NCBI RefSeq assembly: GCF_039631295.1
Contig: NZ_JBDIVE010000015.1
Span: 1 to 55,539 of the forward strand
Direction: 5' to 3'
From: Viridibacterium sediminicola
GTDB taxonomy: Bacteria; Pseudomonadota; Gammaproteobacteria; Burkholderiales; Rhodocyclaceae
DNA: 55,539 nt
In this document: one piece after another, positions 26,155 to 34,634 of the stretch
Numbering within the stretch: position 1 is the first letter of the stretch
Layout: each line of letters begins with the position of its first letter
Notes under the pieces: generated by a model
The model's input: only the letters and a program-made list of their open reading frames with translations
Told to the model about the DNA's origin: nothing
The model's database searches: none
Position numbers and translations under genes: made by a program

Positions 26155-26364
26155 ATGAAAGCTGATACCCATCCGAATTTCGTTGCCGTGAAAGTGACGT
26201 GCAGCTGCGGCAATACCTTCGAGACCCGTTCGACGCTGGGCAAGCCTGCCTACCACGTTGAAGTCTGCTCGGAATGCCACCCGTTCTGGACCGGCAAGCA
26301 AAAGATCATCGACACGGCTGGCCGCGTCGAGCGCTTCCGCCAAAAGTACGGCAAGCCGGCTTAA
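26155..26364 (+). CDS. rpmE: 50S ribosomal protein L31, zinc-binding type
   Basis: A 69-residue ribosomal protein. The four zinc ligands C16, C18, C38 and C41 are present (TCSCGN and VCSECHPFW), so it is the zinc-containing C+ form; a zinc-free replacement paralogue is not in the window. It follows rho by 77 bases, with GAGGAAAAATC before the ATG, and ends in a strong terminator. Confidence 0.97.
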   Translation: MKADTHPNFVAVKVTCSCGNTFETRSTLGKPAYHVEVCSECHPFWTGKQKIIDTAGRVERFRQKYGKPA

Positions 26365-26380
26365 GCTCCGGTTTGACACA

Positions 26381-26407
26381 AAAGGCAGCCTAGGCTGCCT
26401 TTTTTTG
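26381..26407 (+). terminator. rho-independent terminator after rpmE
   Basis: Stem AGGCAGCC (26383-26390) with GGCTGCCT (26393-26400), loop TA, followed by seven Ts. Confidence 0.95.
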
Positions 26408-26466
26408 TTTACCCTCTCGGATCGCCTTAACCCCGTTTGAAGCGCCTGCCCAATATCATCCCTTGC

Positions 26467-28137
26467 ATGTTCAAACAGCCCGCCATTGAATTTACCACCA
26501 TGCCCCTGGCTCGCCCGGTCCGCTTGCCGGGCTGGGCGCTGATGCTGCTGGTCCTGGTGTACCTGCTTCCCGGCAATCTCGGTCACGGCCCCTGGCGCGG
26601 CGATGATCTGATCAATATCGCAGCCTCGGCCGAGATGTTGCGCAGTGGCAGCTGGCTGATGCCGCACCTGGCCGGCACGCCGGTCTTTGATGCCTCGCCA
26701 CTGCATTACTGGCTGGGTGCGCTGTTCGGTGGCTTGCTGGGCTGGTTGCTGCCCTTGCACGACGCCATCCGCCTGGCCAGCGTGACGGCGCTGTTTGGTG
26801 GGCTGTGGGCCTTGCAGCAAGCTGCACGTGAGCTGCTGCCGCAGGACGACAAAGGTCATGCCGCCCTGCTGCTGAGCCTCGGCACGCTGGGTCTGGTCGT
26901 GCATGCACACGAATCGCAGGCGCAGATCACCCTGCTCGCCAGCTTGTGCGGCATGCTCTGGGCCTGCGCACGCATGGCGCGGCAGGCGCGATCCAGCGGC
27001 TTGATGGCGGGTGCGTTCTGCGCCGCATGTTTCCTCGCCGGCGGCTTGGCAGGTCTTTGGCTGAGCGTGCCGATGTGGCTGGCCACGCTGTGGAGCGTGC
27101 GTCGTCGCCCGCGTGGCGATTCGCGTGCGCCGCTGCGCAGCGGCGACTATCTGCCCGGCGCCTTGCTGGCCCTGCTGCTGATTAGCGCCTGGCCTTTATT
27201 GCTCTATCTGCGTGACCCCCTGCTGCTCGATGTATGGTGGCATCAGCAATGGCTGAACCTGAACCCGCAGTTCAATGGCAAACGACTGAGCACCTTGTTC
27301 GGCTTGCTGAGCTGGTTCGCCTGGCCGCTGTGGCCGGTGGCTGCCTGGGCGCTGTGGCACCGCCGTGCGCAGCTTGGACAGCTGGGCTTTGTGCTGCCGC
27401 TGACGGCCTTGCTGTGCGCGCTGAGCTTGATTCTCAGCAGCGCCGCCAGCCGCCCGGCCAGCATCCTGCCGGTGCTGCCCGGTCTTGTCCTGCTCGCCGC
27501 CGGGGAGTTGAGCCGCTTGCGGCGCGGCGCCTCAAACTGGCTGAACTGGTTCGGCATCATCACCTTCAGCTTGCTGGGCATCTTCATCTGGTTTGCCTGG
27601 AGCGCTCTGCATCTGGGTTGGCCAGTAGCCATGGGGCGCAATGTGACACGGCTGGCACCGGGCTTCCTGGCCCAGATCAGCGTGTGGAGCATCTGCGTGG
27701 CGACAGCCTTGTCCGCGATGTGGCTGCTGGCGATTTGGCGTGTGCCGCGCTTTGCGCTGCGTGGCGCGCTGTTCTGGGCGCTCGGCGTGACGCTCACCTG
27801 GGGTCTGCTCACCACGTTGTGGCTGGACTGGTTCGACTACGACCGCAATTACGCTCCGATCATGGCGCGCATCAGTCGTGACGCGGCCAGCCAGCAGTCG
27901 GGCTGCGTACTGGGCCTCGGCACCGGGGCCACGCAGCTGGCGGCCTTTGACTACTTCACCAAGCTGAGCGTGTTCAGCTACAGCAGCAAGGATGAGCGCT
28001 GCAATCTCGTGCTCAGCTACGCCTCGGCACGCAACAAGCTGCGTGCGCCCGATGGCGACTGGCAGCTGTTGTGGCGGGTGGAAAAAGGCCGTGGCCGCAT
28101 CCAGGAACAGTTCGCGCTGTATCGCCGCGAACGCTGA
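26467..28137 (+). CDS. GT39 family (ArnT/PMT-like) glycosyltransferase
   Basis: About 556 residues with eleven or so membrane helices. The first loop holds the acidic pair in GPWRGDDLINIA, followed by LAGTPVFDASPLHYWLGA, the layout of lipid-linked sugar transferases such as ArnT. The acceptor and sugar are unknown; modification of lipid A or proteins is typical of the family. Possible starts are TTG 26437, ATG 26467 and ATG 26500; 26467 is chosen because it sits before the first basic residues with no better ribosome site elsewhere. It stands alone after the rpmE terminator. Confidence 0.85.
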   Translation: MFKQPAIEFTTMPLARPVRLPGWALMLLVLVYLLPGNLGHGPWRGDDLINIAASAEMLRSGSWLMPHLAGTPVFDASPLHYWLGALFGGLLGWLLPLHDAIRLASVTALFGGLWALQQAARELLPQDDKGHAALLLSLGTLGLVVHAHESQAQITLLASLCGMLWACARMARQARSSGLMAGAFCAACFLAGGLAGLWLSVPMWLATLWSVRRRPRGDSRAPLRSGDYLPGALLALLLISAWPLLLYLRDPLLLDVWWHQQWLNLNPQFNGKRLSTLFGLLSWFAWPLWPVAAWALWHRRAQLGQLGFVLPLTALLCALSLILSSAASRPASILPVLPGLVLLAAGELSRLRRGASNWLNWFGIITFSLLGIFIWFAWSALHLGWPVAMGRNVTRLAPGFLAQISVWSICVATALSAMWLLAIWRVPRFALRGALFWALGVTLTWGLLTTLWLDWFDYDRNYAPIMARISRDAASQQSGCVLGLGTGATQLAAFDYFTKLSVFSYSSKDERCNLVLSYASARNKLRAPDGDWQLLWRVEKGRGRIQEQFALYRRER

Positions 28138-28158
28138 GCGGCCAAACGTAAAGCGCGA

Positions 28159-28809
28159 TCAGGCCAGCGCTGCGCGCAGACCGAGCAAGGACTGTTCGTA
28201 AGCTGCAGCGTCAAGCTGGCCGCGCATGTGCTGCTCACGCAAGAAGATGAAATAGCGGCCCAGCACGCGGGCTTCGCAATCGCGACGGATCAGGTCGAAC
28301 TCTCCCGCCAGGCTGGCGCTGATGCGCGCATCCTCAGTCAAGGTCGCGGGCACAGTGAGGCCGCAGAGGCTGGCCAGCTCATGCAGGGGCACGCGTGGCA
28401 GCTGCGTCAGCTGCGCGCCGGCACCAGCACAAACATTCGTCGGCCAGCTTGCAGGCAAGCGCACGGCACTGACCAGGGCACGACTATGCAGGATGGGCAT
28501 CGCGTGCTCAGGTGCGTCCAGCACATCCTCTCCGAGCAGATCAAGAAACTGCTGTAGCAGCGCAGCTTCACCCTGCCCGGCCTCGGCGACGGAATGCAAA
28601 GCGAATTGCGGCGCCGCGCTGCGTATCCAGGCGATATGCACAATGCGTTGCAAATGCGCGGGCAGCTCACCGTGCTCACCCATGGCGCGCTGCTTCTGCA
28701 AGGCATATTCGATGACTTCAAAGTCGGCCAGCTGCGCTGGCAAGCCATGCAGCAAGCGCAAGCCGGCTACATCGGGAACGGTGCCCAGCGCGAAAAACAG
28801 AATGCTCAA
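28159..28809 (-). CDS. degenerate homologue of PolB-like 3'-5' exonuclease (PF10108 type)
   Basis: 216 residues that align with predicted DnaQ/PolB-like 3'-5' exonucleases: TVPDVAGLRLLHGL, LPAHLQRIVHIAWI, PILHSRALVSAV, and DCEARVLGRYFIFLREQHMR all have direct equivalents. The acidic metal ligands are gone, however: the first DIET motif reads ALGT, the NGxxFD segment is replaced, and the final C-E-T-D-V reads CEARV. The frame is intact and has no stops, so it is probably a pseudoenzyme with a remaining binding role, or a gene in decay. It is ten bases downstream of cysM, the usual neighbour of the active gene in betaproteobacteria. Confidence 0.75.
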   Translation of the reverse strand: MSILFFALGTVPDVAGLRLLHGLPAQLADFEVIEYALQKQRAMGEHGELPAHLQRIVHIAWIRSAAPQFALHSVAEAGQGEAALLQQFLDLLGEDVLDAPEHAMPILHSRALVSAVRLPASWPTNVCAGAGAQLTQLPRVPLHELASLCGLTVPATLTEDARISASLAGEFDLIRRDCEARVLGRYFIFLREQHMRGQLDAAAYEQSLLGLRAALA

Positions 28810-28819
28810 AACCAGGTCC

Positions 28820-29722
28820 TCATGCCGGGAATACCCCGGTCGACAGGTAACGATCGCCGCGGTCGCAGACGATTGATACGATCACGGCGTTCTCCAGCGT
28901 CTGTGCCAATTGCAGGGCCACACTCAAGGCGCCGCCCGATGAGATGCCCGCAAAGATGCCCTCCTCGCGCGCCAGGCGACGCGTGATGTCCTCGGCATCA
29001 GCTTGGCCGACGTTGAACACCTCATCGACGCGACTCGCGTCAAAAATGCGCGGCAGATATTCCTGCGGCCACTTGCGGATACCCGGAATCTGCGCGCCAT
29101 CGGCCGGCTGGCAACCAATGATGCGGATCGCCGGATTGACCTCCTTGAGATAGCGCGAGGTGCCCATGATCGTGCCTGTGGTACCCATGCTGCTGACGAA
29201 GTGCGTGACCTGGCCGCTCGTCTGCTGCCAGATTTCCGGCCCGGTCCCTTCGTAATGCGCTTGCGGGTTATCGCTGTTGCCGAACTGGTCAAGGATGATG
29301 CCGCGCCCTTCGCTGCGCATGCGCTCGGCGGTATCACGCGCCAGCTCCATGCCGCCGCTGCGCGCCGTGAGCACCAGCTCGGCGCCGTAGGCGCGCATGG
29401 TTTGTCGTCGCTCGATGCTCTGGTTTTCAGGCATCACCAGGATCATGCGGTAGCCGCGAATCGCTGCGGCCATGGCCAGTGCAATACCGGTATTGCCGCT
29501 GGTGGCTTCGATCAGGGTGTCGCCGGGTTTGATGTCGCCACGCGCTTCGGCGCGCATGATCATCGACAAGGCGGGACGGTCTTTGACCGAACCGGCGGGA
29601 TTATTGCCTTCGAGCTTGGCCAACACGACGTTGTTGCGTCGTGCGGCCTGCTCACCGGGCAGGCGCTTGAGGCGCACGAGCGGGGTGTGCCCGACGTAAT
29701 CTTCTAGAGTAGGGAATTCCAT
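28820..29722 (-). CDS. cysM: cysteine synthase B (O-acetylserine sulfhydrylase)
   Basis: A 300-residue PLP enzyme that makes cysteine from O-acetylserine and sulfide or thiosulfate. The PLP lysine is K47 in NNPAGSVKDRPA, the phosphate loop is EATSGNTGIALA, and the substrate loop is VSSMGTTGTIMG. The B type rather than CysK is indicated by the start FPTLEDYVGHTPLVRLKRL and the length. It links to the sulfate-binding genes elsewhere in the window only by pathway. Confidence 0.95.
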   Translation of the reverse strand: MEFPTLEDYVGHTPLVRLKRLPGEQAARRNNVVLAKLEGNNPAGSVKDRPALSMIMRAEARGDIKPGDTLIEATSGNTGIALAMAAAIRGYRMILVMPENQSIERRQTMRAYGAELVLTARSGGMELARDTAERMRSEGRGIILDQFGNSDNPQAHYEGTGPEIWQQTSGQVTHFVSSMGTTGTIMGTSRYLKEVNPAIRIIGCQPADGAQIPGIRKWPQEYLPRIFDASRVDEVFNVGQADAEDITRRLAREEGIFAGISSGGALSVALQLAQTLENAVIVSIVCDRGDRYLSTGVFPA

Positions 29723-29777
29723 GTTGGGGCGATCAATTCAAAAAGCGCTGGCCTGTGAATGATAACCGCCACCAAGC

Positions 29778-29802
29778 GTTTGCGCCCTTCCGGCGCGCAA
29801 AC
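29778..29802. terminator. hairpin between cysM and the DUF3135 gene
   Basis: An 8-bp perfect stem GTTTGCGC (29778-29785) with GCGCAAAC (29795-29802), nine-base loop. It lies 12 bases after the minus-strand DUF3135 gene. There is no T run, so termination is uncertain. Confidence 0.4.
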
Positions 29803-29813
29803 TCGACAGGGCT

Positions 29814-30125
29814 TTACTGCTGCACGCTGCCGAGCAGGCCGGAGAGCTGTTGCGATTCCTCACGCAGTTGCTCGAGCTGGGCGCCCATGGCTTCGAGGTG
29901 ATCACCGATCATGCCCATCATCTGCTTGACGGCATTCATCGGCGTGCCGGCCTGGGCGCGCGTGGCATCAATGAGCAACTGCATCTGCATGAGCGAAGCC
30001 TGATGCTCGGCCGGCGCGGCGGCGATGAAGTCGGCGATGAGTTTTTCGCGTGCGGTGAAAAACGCAGCCGGATCGCGACGAGCCAACTGGCTCCAGTGAT
30101 CAAAGTCGAAATTCGTGTTGGGCAC
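29814..30125 (-). CDS. DUF3135 family protein
   Basis: A 103-residue protein starting NFDFDHWSQLARRDPAAFF and continuing AREKLIADFI, then HQASLMQMQLLIDATRAQAGTP; this matches the DUF3135 pattern as I recall it. It is helical, has no cysteines and no membrane segment, and ends in a glutamine-rich helix. The function is unknown in the family. It lies between cysM and the end of the chemotaxis cluster, separated from the latter by a strong terminator. Confidence 0.75.
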   Translation of the reverse strand: MPNTNFDFDHWSQLARRDPAAFFTAREKLIADFIAAAPAEHQASLMQMQLLIDATRAQAGTPMNAVKQMMGMIGDHLEAMGAQLEQLREESQQLSGLLGSVQQ

Positions 30126-30275
30126 GGCAGGCTCCTTGGCATCGAGGTTTCAGGCCCGCCGCAGGGACGAACAGACCTAAGGTTTACCTTGATGCTACGC
30201 GCTGAATCGGCGCTGTTCAAGAAAGCGACATACCGCTAGGCAGGCTTTCTGCAGCCCGCTGCAAACTACGACACG

Positions 30276-30305
30276 AAAAAAACGGCAGCCGAGGCTGCCG
30301 TTTTT
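30276..30305 (-). terminator. terminator of the chemotaxis operon (bidirectional)
   Basis: Stem AACGGCAGCC (30281-30290) with GGCTGCCGTT (30293-30302), loop GA, with an A run on the left and a T run on the right, so it can work on both strands. It follows the minus-strand cheA by 22 bases. Confidence 0.93.
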
Positions 30306-30326
30306 GTGTCTGCTGCGTCGCCCGGA

Positions 30327-32240
30327 TCAGGCGGCAATCGGGTAGGAGACTTGTTCGAGCAGGAGCTGCGAACGGGTGACCATGCGTTGTTCGCCCATGC
30401 TGGCCAGCAGTTCCTTCATGTCGAGGATCAGCACGATCTGACCGTTGGACAGGGTGGACACGCCTGCCACGCCCTTCGGACGGAAGTCGTCCAGCGACTT
30501 GATCACCGCGTCCTCGCGGCCAGCGAAACTGTCGATGGCGAGGATGAAGCTGTGCTCGGCGGTCTGCATGAGCACACCGTATTCGGGCACGCGTTCCTGT
30601 TCCCAGCCCAGGAGGCCGGCCAGGGTGACGATAGGCAGAACCTCGCCACGCACCACCATGGTGGCGCGACCGCTGAGTTCCTGCACTTCCGCCGCAGCAA
30701 TCGGCAGGATCTCGCGAACCATCGACAGCGGCACGGCGAACGGCTGTTCGTTGAGGCAGACCAGCAGCACCGGCAGGATCGCCAGGGTCAGCGGCAGAGA
30801 GATGATGAAGGACGTGCCCTTGCCTTGTTCCGAGCGAATATCGATGGTGCCGTTGAGCTTCTGGATATTGGTACGCACCACGTCCATGCCGACGCCACGA
30901 CCGGAGACGTCCGACACTTGCGAGGCGGTCGAGAAGCCAGGCAGGAAGATGAGGTTGTAGCTCTGGCGCTCATCCATCGTATTGGCTTCTTCATCGGAGA
31001 TGAGGCCTTTTTCGACGGCTTTGGCGCGCAGACGCTCGGGATTCATGCCGCGACCATCGTCGGCAACGATGATCAGGATGTGATCGCCTTCCTGACGCGC
31101 CTCCAGACGCACGATGGATTTTTCGGGCTTGCCCAAGGCAGCGCGATCTTTCATGGATTCAACGCCATGATCAACGGCATTGCGGATCAAGTGGATGATC
31201 GGATCGGAGAGATCCTCAATCATGGTCTTGTCGATTTCGGTGTCTTCACCGGAGAGCACCATTTCCACGTCCTTGCCCAGCGAGCGGGCCAGGTCGCGGG
31301 CAATCCGCGGGTACTTCTGGAACAGGCGACCAATCGGCTGCATGCGCGTCTTCATGACGGCGTTCTGCAGGTCGGAGACCAGCAGATCGAGCTGGCTGAC
31401 CGCCAGGTCGAGCGCATGCAGGGTATCGGTGTCGTTCTTGCCGTTGAGGATGTCGCTGCGCAGCGCGTTGAGGCGATTCTTGGTCAGGCCGATTTCGCCG
31501 GACAGGTTGAGCACCTGGTCCAGACGCGCAGTATCGACGCGGATCGAGTTGTCGCGAACCTTCTCGCTTTCGCGGCGGCCGGTGGCCGGCCCCTGATAGC
31601 CGGGCTTGTCCGTCTCGCGACGGCCAATGGCACTCTTGATGATCTGCTCGGCCGACACTTCGGGGCTGGACACTGCATGCAGTGCAGAGGCATTGCCTTC
31701 AACACCGGTCACGGCCTGGTACAGACCGGGCCAGTCGATGTCGTCTTCGCTACCGGCGTCAGCTTCCACCACATGCTCGACATGCACTTCAACCTTGGCC
31801 GGAGCCGCTTCGGCGGCGGGCTTGCCGAGCACCGGTGCGGCGCGCAGCTCGCCAGCGATGGCCAGACGCAGCGCTTCGATCAGTTGGGCCTCGGCGGCCA
31901 GCGGCTGCATGCCACGTTCCAGATCCTGGAACATGTTGCGTAGCGAAGCCGTCGCCGACAGGATGGTGTCGAGAATTTCCGGCGTCACCAGCAATTGGCC
32001 ATTGCGCAGCAAATCGAACAGGTTTTCGGTCAGGTGACACAGGGTCACCATTTCCGTGGCATTGAGAAAGCCCGCGCCACCCTTGATGGTGTGGAAACCG
32101 CGGAAAATTTCATTGAGCAGGCTGCGATCGTGCGGCGTACGCTCGAGGTCGACCAGCTTGTTGTCGACGCCGGAGAGCAAGTCGCCGGCCTCAACCAGGA
32201 AATCCTGCAACAGGTCTTCCATTCCACCAAAGTCACTCAT
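30327..32240 (-). CDS. cheA: chemotaxis histidine kinase CheA
   Basis: A 637-residue CheA. P1 has H50 in FHTIKGGAGFL. The linker to residue about 225 shows no recognisable P2 CheY-binding domain. P3 dimerisation follows (about 230-300), then P4 with HLIRNAVDHGVE, DDGRGM, LPGFSTAS and SGRGVGMD, and a P5 CheW-like domain to the end. It takes signals from receptors through CheW or CheV and phosphorylates CheY and CheB. It is the last gene of the cluster and is followed by a strong terminator. Confidence 0.97.
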   Translation of the reverse strand: MSDFGGMEDLLQDFLVEAGDLLSGVDNKLVDLERTPHDRSLLNEIFRGFHTIKGGAGFLNATEMVTLCHLTENLFDLLRNGQLLVTPEILDTILSATASLRNMFQDLERGMQPLAAEAQLIEALRLAIAGELRAAPVLGKPAAEAAPAKVEVHVEHVVEADAGSEDDIDWPGLYQAVTGVEGNASALHAVSSPEVSAEQIIKSAIGRRETDKPGYQGPATGRRESEKVRDNSIRVDTARLDQVLNLSGEIGLTKNRLNALRSDILNGKNDTDTLHALDLAVSQLDLLVSDLQNAVMKTRMQPIGRLFQKYPRIARDLARSLGKDVEMVLSGEDTEIDKTMIEDLSDPIIHLIRNAVDHGVESMKDRAALGKPEKSIVRLEARQEGDHILIIVADDGRGMNPERLRAKAVEKGLISDEEANTMDERQSYNLIFLPGFSTASQVSDVSGRGVGMDVVRTNIQKLNGTIDIRSEQGKGTSFIISLPLTLAILPVLLVCLNEQPFAVPLSMVREILPIAAAEVQELSGRATMVVRGEVLPIVTLAGLLGWEQERVPEYGVLMQTAEHSFILAIDSFAGREDAVIKSLDDFRPKGVAGVSTLSNGQIVLILDMKELLASMGEQRMVTRSQLLLEQVSYPIAA

Positions 32241-32275
32241 GTTCAGCTCCAGTCTATCCTTGGCCTACGCAAACA

Positions 32276-33193
32276 TCAGAAGCCGAGGCTTTCGAGCAGG
32301 TCGTCGACCTGTTCTTGCCCCGTCACCACGTCCGAGCGTCCTTCTGCATTGACGACCGGACCGTTGAGCAAGCCATCGTGCTCGGGGGTACGCTTGTCTT
32401 CCGGCAACACATCGATCAGCACCGTCAGCAGGCCTTGCTCAAGCGTCGCGGCCATATCCACGATCTTCTTGATGACCTGACCGGTCAGATCCTGGAAGTC
32501 CTGCGCCATCATGATTTCCATCAGCTGGGCATTGACGATCTTGCCGTCATTGGCGGTCTGCGCCATGAACTGGCGGGTATCGCTGGCCAGCTGCTTGAAT
32601 TCTTCAACCGACAGCTGCTTGGCGTAGAGCTTTTCCCAGCGTGCGTTGAGACTGCCGGCATTGCTCTCCAGGCGATCCTGCAGCGGCTTGGCGATGTCGG
32701 TCGCGTTGAGCACGCGGCTGGCAGCCTGTTCGGTCATCTGCGAGATGTAGGACAGACGCTGGCGCGCATCGGGCAGCTTCTGCGCCGTCTCGGAGAGCAT
32801 CTTGTCGTAGCCGAGTTCGCGAATCGTGTCGTGCAGCAGACGCGTCATCTGGCCGATGCGGTTGAACACCTGTTCCTGGCGCTCTTCCGGTGTGCTCGGC
32901 GTGCTGCGCGGTTTGGCGCTGCCTCCTGCAGCGACCTGATCGAACAGTGCTTCAAGTTCGGGCGAGTCATCGCTGGAGCTCGGCGCTACTGCAACCGTCA
33001 CGGCCTTGGCTGCTGGCGTACCGGTGTCCGCTACGCTGTCGAACAGTTCCTGCAATTCGTCCGAATCGCCTGCGCCGTCGGAGGAAGCAACCACCTCAAG
33101 CTGGGGCTTGGTGGTTTGTTCCGTGATTGAATCGAACAAGGCCTGCAATTCGACGTTGTCGCCTGTTTCTTCTGATTTCAGCCTTTTGGCCAT
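32276..33193 (-). CDS. cheZ: CheY-P phosphatase CheZ with repeated N-terminal motifs
   Basis: About 305 residues, longer than enterobacterial CheZ (214). The core helical hairpin carries the catalytic glutamine region MAQDFQDLTGQV. The C-terminal peptide VDDLLESLGF is the known CheY-docking tail. The extra N-terminal 95 residues hold three spaced copies of a similar motif: ELQALFDSI (15-23), ELQELFDSV (46-54) and ELEALFDQV (79-87), joined by flexible acidic linkers. The ATG at 33193 has GGAG eight bases before it and is preferred over a GTG at 33202. It acts on the CheY encoded just upstream. Confidence 0.93.
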   Translation of the reverse strand: MAKRLKSEETGDNVELQALFDSITEQTTKPQLEVVASSDGAGDSDELQELFDSVADTGTPAAKAVTVAVAPSSSDDSPELEALFDQVAAGGSAKPRSTPSTPEERQEQVFNRIGQMTRLLHDTIRELGYDKMLSETAQKLPDARQRLSYISQMTEQAASRVLNATDIAKPLQDRLESNAGSLNARWEKLYAKQLSVEEFKQLASDTRQFMAQTANDGKIVNAQLMEIMMAQDFQDLTGQVIKKIVDMAATLEQGLLTVLIDVLPEDKRTPEHDGLLNGPVVNAEGRSDVVTGQEQVDDLLESLGF

Positions 33194-33247
33194 GGCTCCC
33201 ACTCCTGATTCAGTAGATCTGTGATGTGCTGGCTATCGATGCGCTGC

Positions 33248-33649
33248 TCAGGCTGCTGCCTTTTTGTCCAGCTTTTCGAAGATTTTGGCCAGCTTCTCAG
33301 ACAAGGTCGCCGCGGTGAAAGGCTTGACGATGTAACCGGAAGCACCGGCTTGCGCCGCTTCGATGATGTTTTCCTTCTTCGCCTCGGCCGTGATCATCAG
33401 CAGGGGCAGATGCGCCAGCTGAGGATTGGCGCGGATGGCTTTGAGTAGTTCGATACCGGTCATGTTGGGCATGTTCCAGTCGCTGACCACAAAATCAAAG
33501 CCGCCCGCGGTGAGTTTCTGCATGGCGACGACGCCGTCTTCGGCCTCATCGACATTGGTGTAGCCGAGTTCCTTGAGCAGGTTGCGAACGATGCGTCGCA
33601 TAGTCGAGAAATCATCGACAACAAGAAATTTCAATTTGGGATCCGACAT
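33248..33649 (-). CDS. cheY: chemotaxis response regulator CheY
   Basis: A 133-residue receiver, close to enterobacterial CheY. The acidic pair is VVDDFSTMRRIVRNLL, the phosphoacceptor D57 is in VVSDWNMPNMTG, then ITAEAKKENI and the lysine in YIVKPFT. The alternating NMPNM(T/D)G and the FSTMRRI helix mark it as the flagellar-motor CheY type. The gene sits between cheV and cheZ. Confidence 0.97.
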   Translation of the reverse strand: MSDPKLKFLVVDDFSTMRRIVRNLLKELGYTNVDEAEDGVVAMQKLTAGGFDFVVSDWNMPNMTGIELLKAIRANPQLAHLPLLMITAEAKKENIIEAAQAGASGYIVKPFTAATLSEKLAKIFEKLDKKAAA

Positions 33650-33661
33650 GACTTTCTCCGT

Positions 33662-34609
33662 TTAGTCTCGGTTGGCTTTGAGGAGATACGGGCGCAGCGT
33701 ATCGGCAAGCACATCCGCATCAAATTTGGCTACATACGCGTCCACACCGACCGACTTGCCCATTGAGCGGTTGGCCTCCGAAGACAACGATGAATGCATT
33801 ACGACGGGGATTCCGTCAAAACGTGGGTCGTTCTTGATATTGCGCGTCAGCACATAGCCATCCATCTCGGGCATTTCGGCATCGACGAGGATCAGGTTGA
33901 GCTCGTCGGAGAGATGGCGTTTTTGCTGATGGGCATGATTGGCCATGCCTTCCAGACGCGTCCAGGCTTCCTGGCCATTGAGCGCATGCTTGTGATGCAC
34001 GCCCAGCTTTTCCAGGACCTCGGCAATCTTCTTGCGGGCAATCGAGGAATCATCGACGAAGAACACATTCACGTCGTCCTGCTTGCCCAGCGGCTGGATC
34101 GAGCCAATCGGGGCTTCGCCAAAGGTCTGCGCGAGGATGCTTTCGACGTCGAGAATCGACACCAACTTGCCGTCGGGCAGATCTGTGATGGCGGTAATGA
34201 AGTTGCTCGACGCGGCGATCATGTTGTCCGGCTGACGGACCTTTTCCCAATCGACGCGGATGATGCGGTCCACTTCATGGACCAGAAAACCGAGCGTGCG
34301 CTTGCTGTATTCGGTCACCATCATCGAGCCGCCGAGCGGCTGACCCGGGCGGGCGATACCGATCACCTTGGCCAGCGACAGCACCGGGATGACGTTGCCG
34401 CGCAGCGAGATCAGACCTTCCACGCCATTGGGCATGTTCGGTGATTTGGTGATGAAAGGCGCCTTGGACACCTCCCGCACCTTGAACACATTGATGCCGA
34501 AGATCTCGCTCGTACCCAGCGAGAACAACAGGATCTCCATGCGGTTGGAGCCCGCAAGTTTGGTCCTGGCATCGACCGTTTCCAGCAGATTGTTATCGAC
34601 CCGTTCCAT
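33662..34609 (-). CDS. cheV: chemotaxis coupling protein CheV (first copy)
   Basis: A 315-residue CheW-receiver fusion. The CheW part (about 1-165) has EIFGINVFKVREV and GVEGLISLRGNVIPVL. The receiver (about 175-315) has FFVDDSSIARKKI and phosphoacceptor D in LILVDAEMPEMDGYVL. CheV couples receptors to CheA and tunes this by phosphorylation. ATG at 34609 is chosen, with GAGG before it; a GTG at 34615 is possible. It lies 12 bases before cheY and 25 after another cheV; the two are diverged paralogues. Confidence 0.95.
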   Translation of the reverse strand: MERVDNNLLETVDARTKLAGSNRMEILLFSLGTSEIFGINVFKVREVSKAPFITKSPNMPNGVEGLISLRGNVIPVLSLAKVIGIARPGQPLGGSMMVTEYSKRTLGFLVHEVDRIIRVDWEKVRQPDNMIAASSNFITAITDLPDGKLVSILDVESILAQTFGEAPIGSIQPLGKQDDVNVFFVDDSSIARKKIAEVLEKLGVHHKHALNGQEAWTRLEGMANHAHQQKRHLSDELNLILVDAEMPEMDGYVLTRNIKNDPRFDGIPVVMHSSLSSEANRSMGKSVGVDAYVAKFDADVLADTLRPYLLKANRD

Positions 34610-34634
34610 GCTCACCTCTTATTCAGGCTGCGGT

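Noticed and set aside
30306..31943. 545-codon plus-strand frame opposite cheA
   Set aside because: It is the exact antisense of cheA; its histidine- and glutamine-rich composition is what high-GC codon bias gives on the opposite strand.
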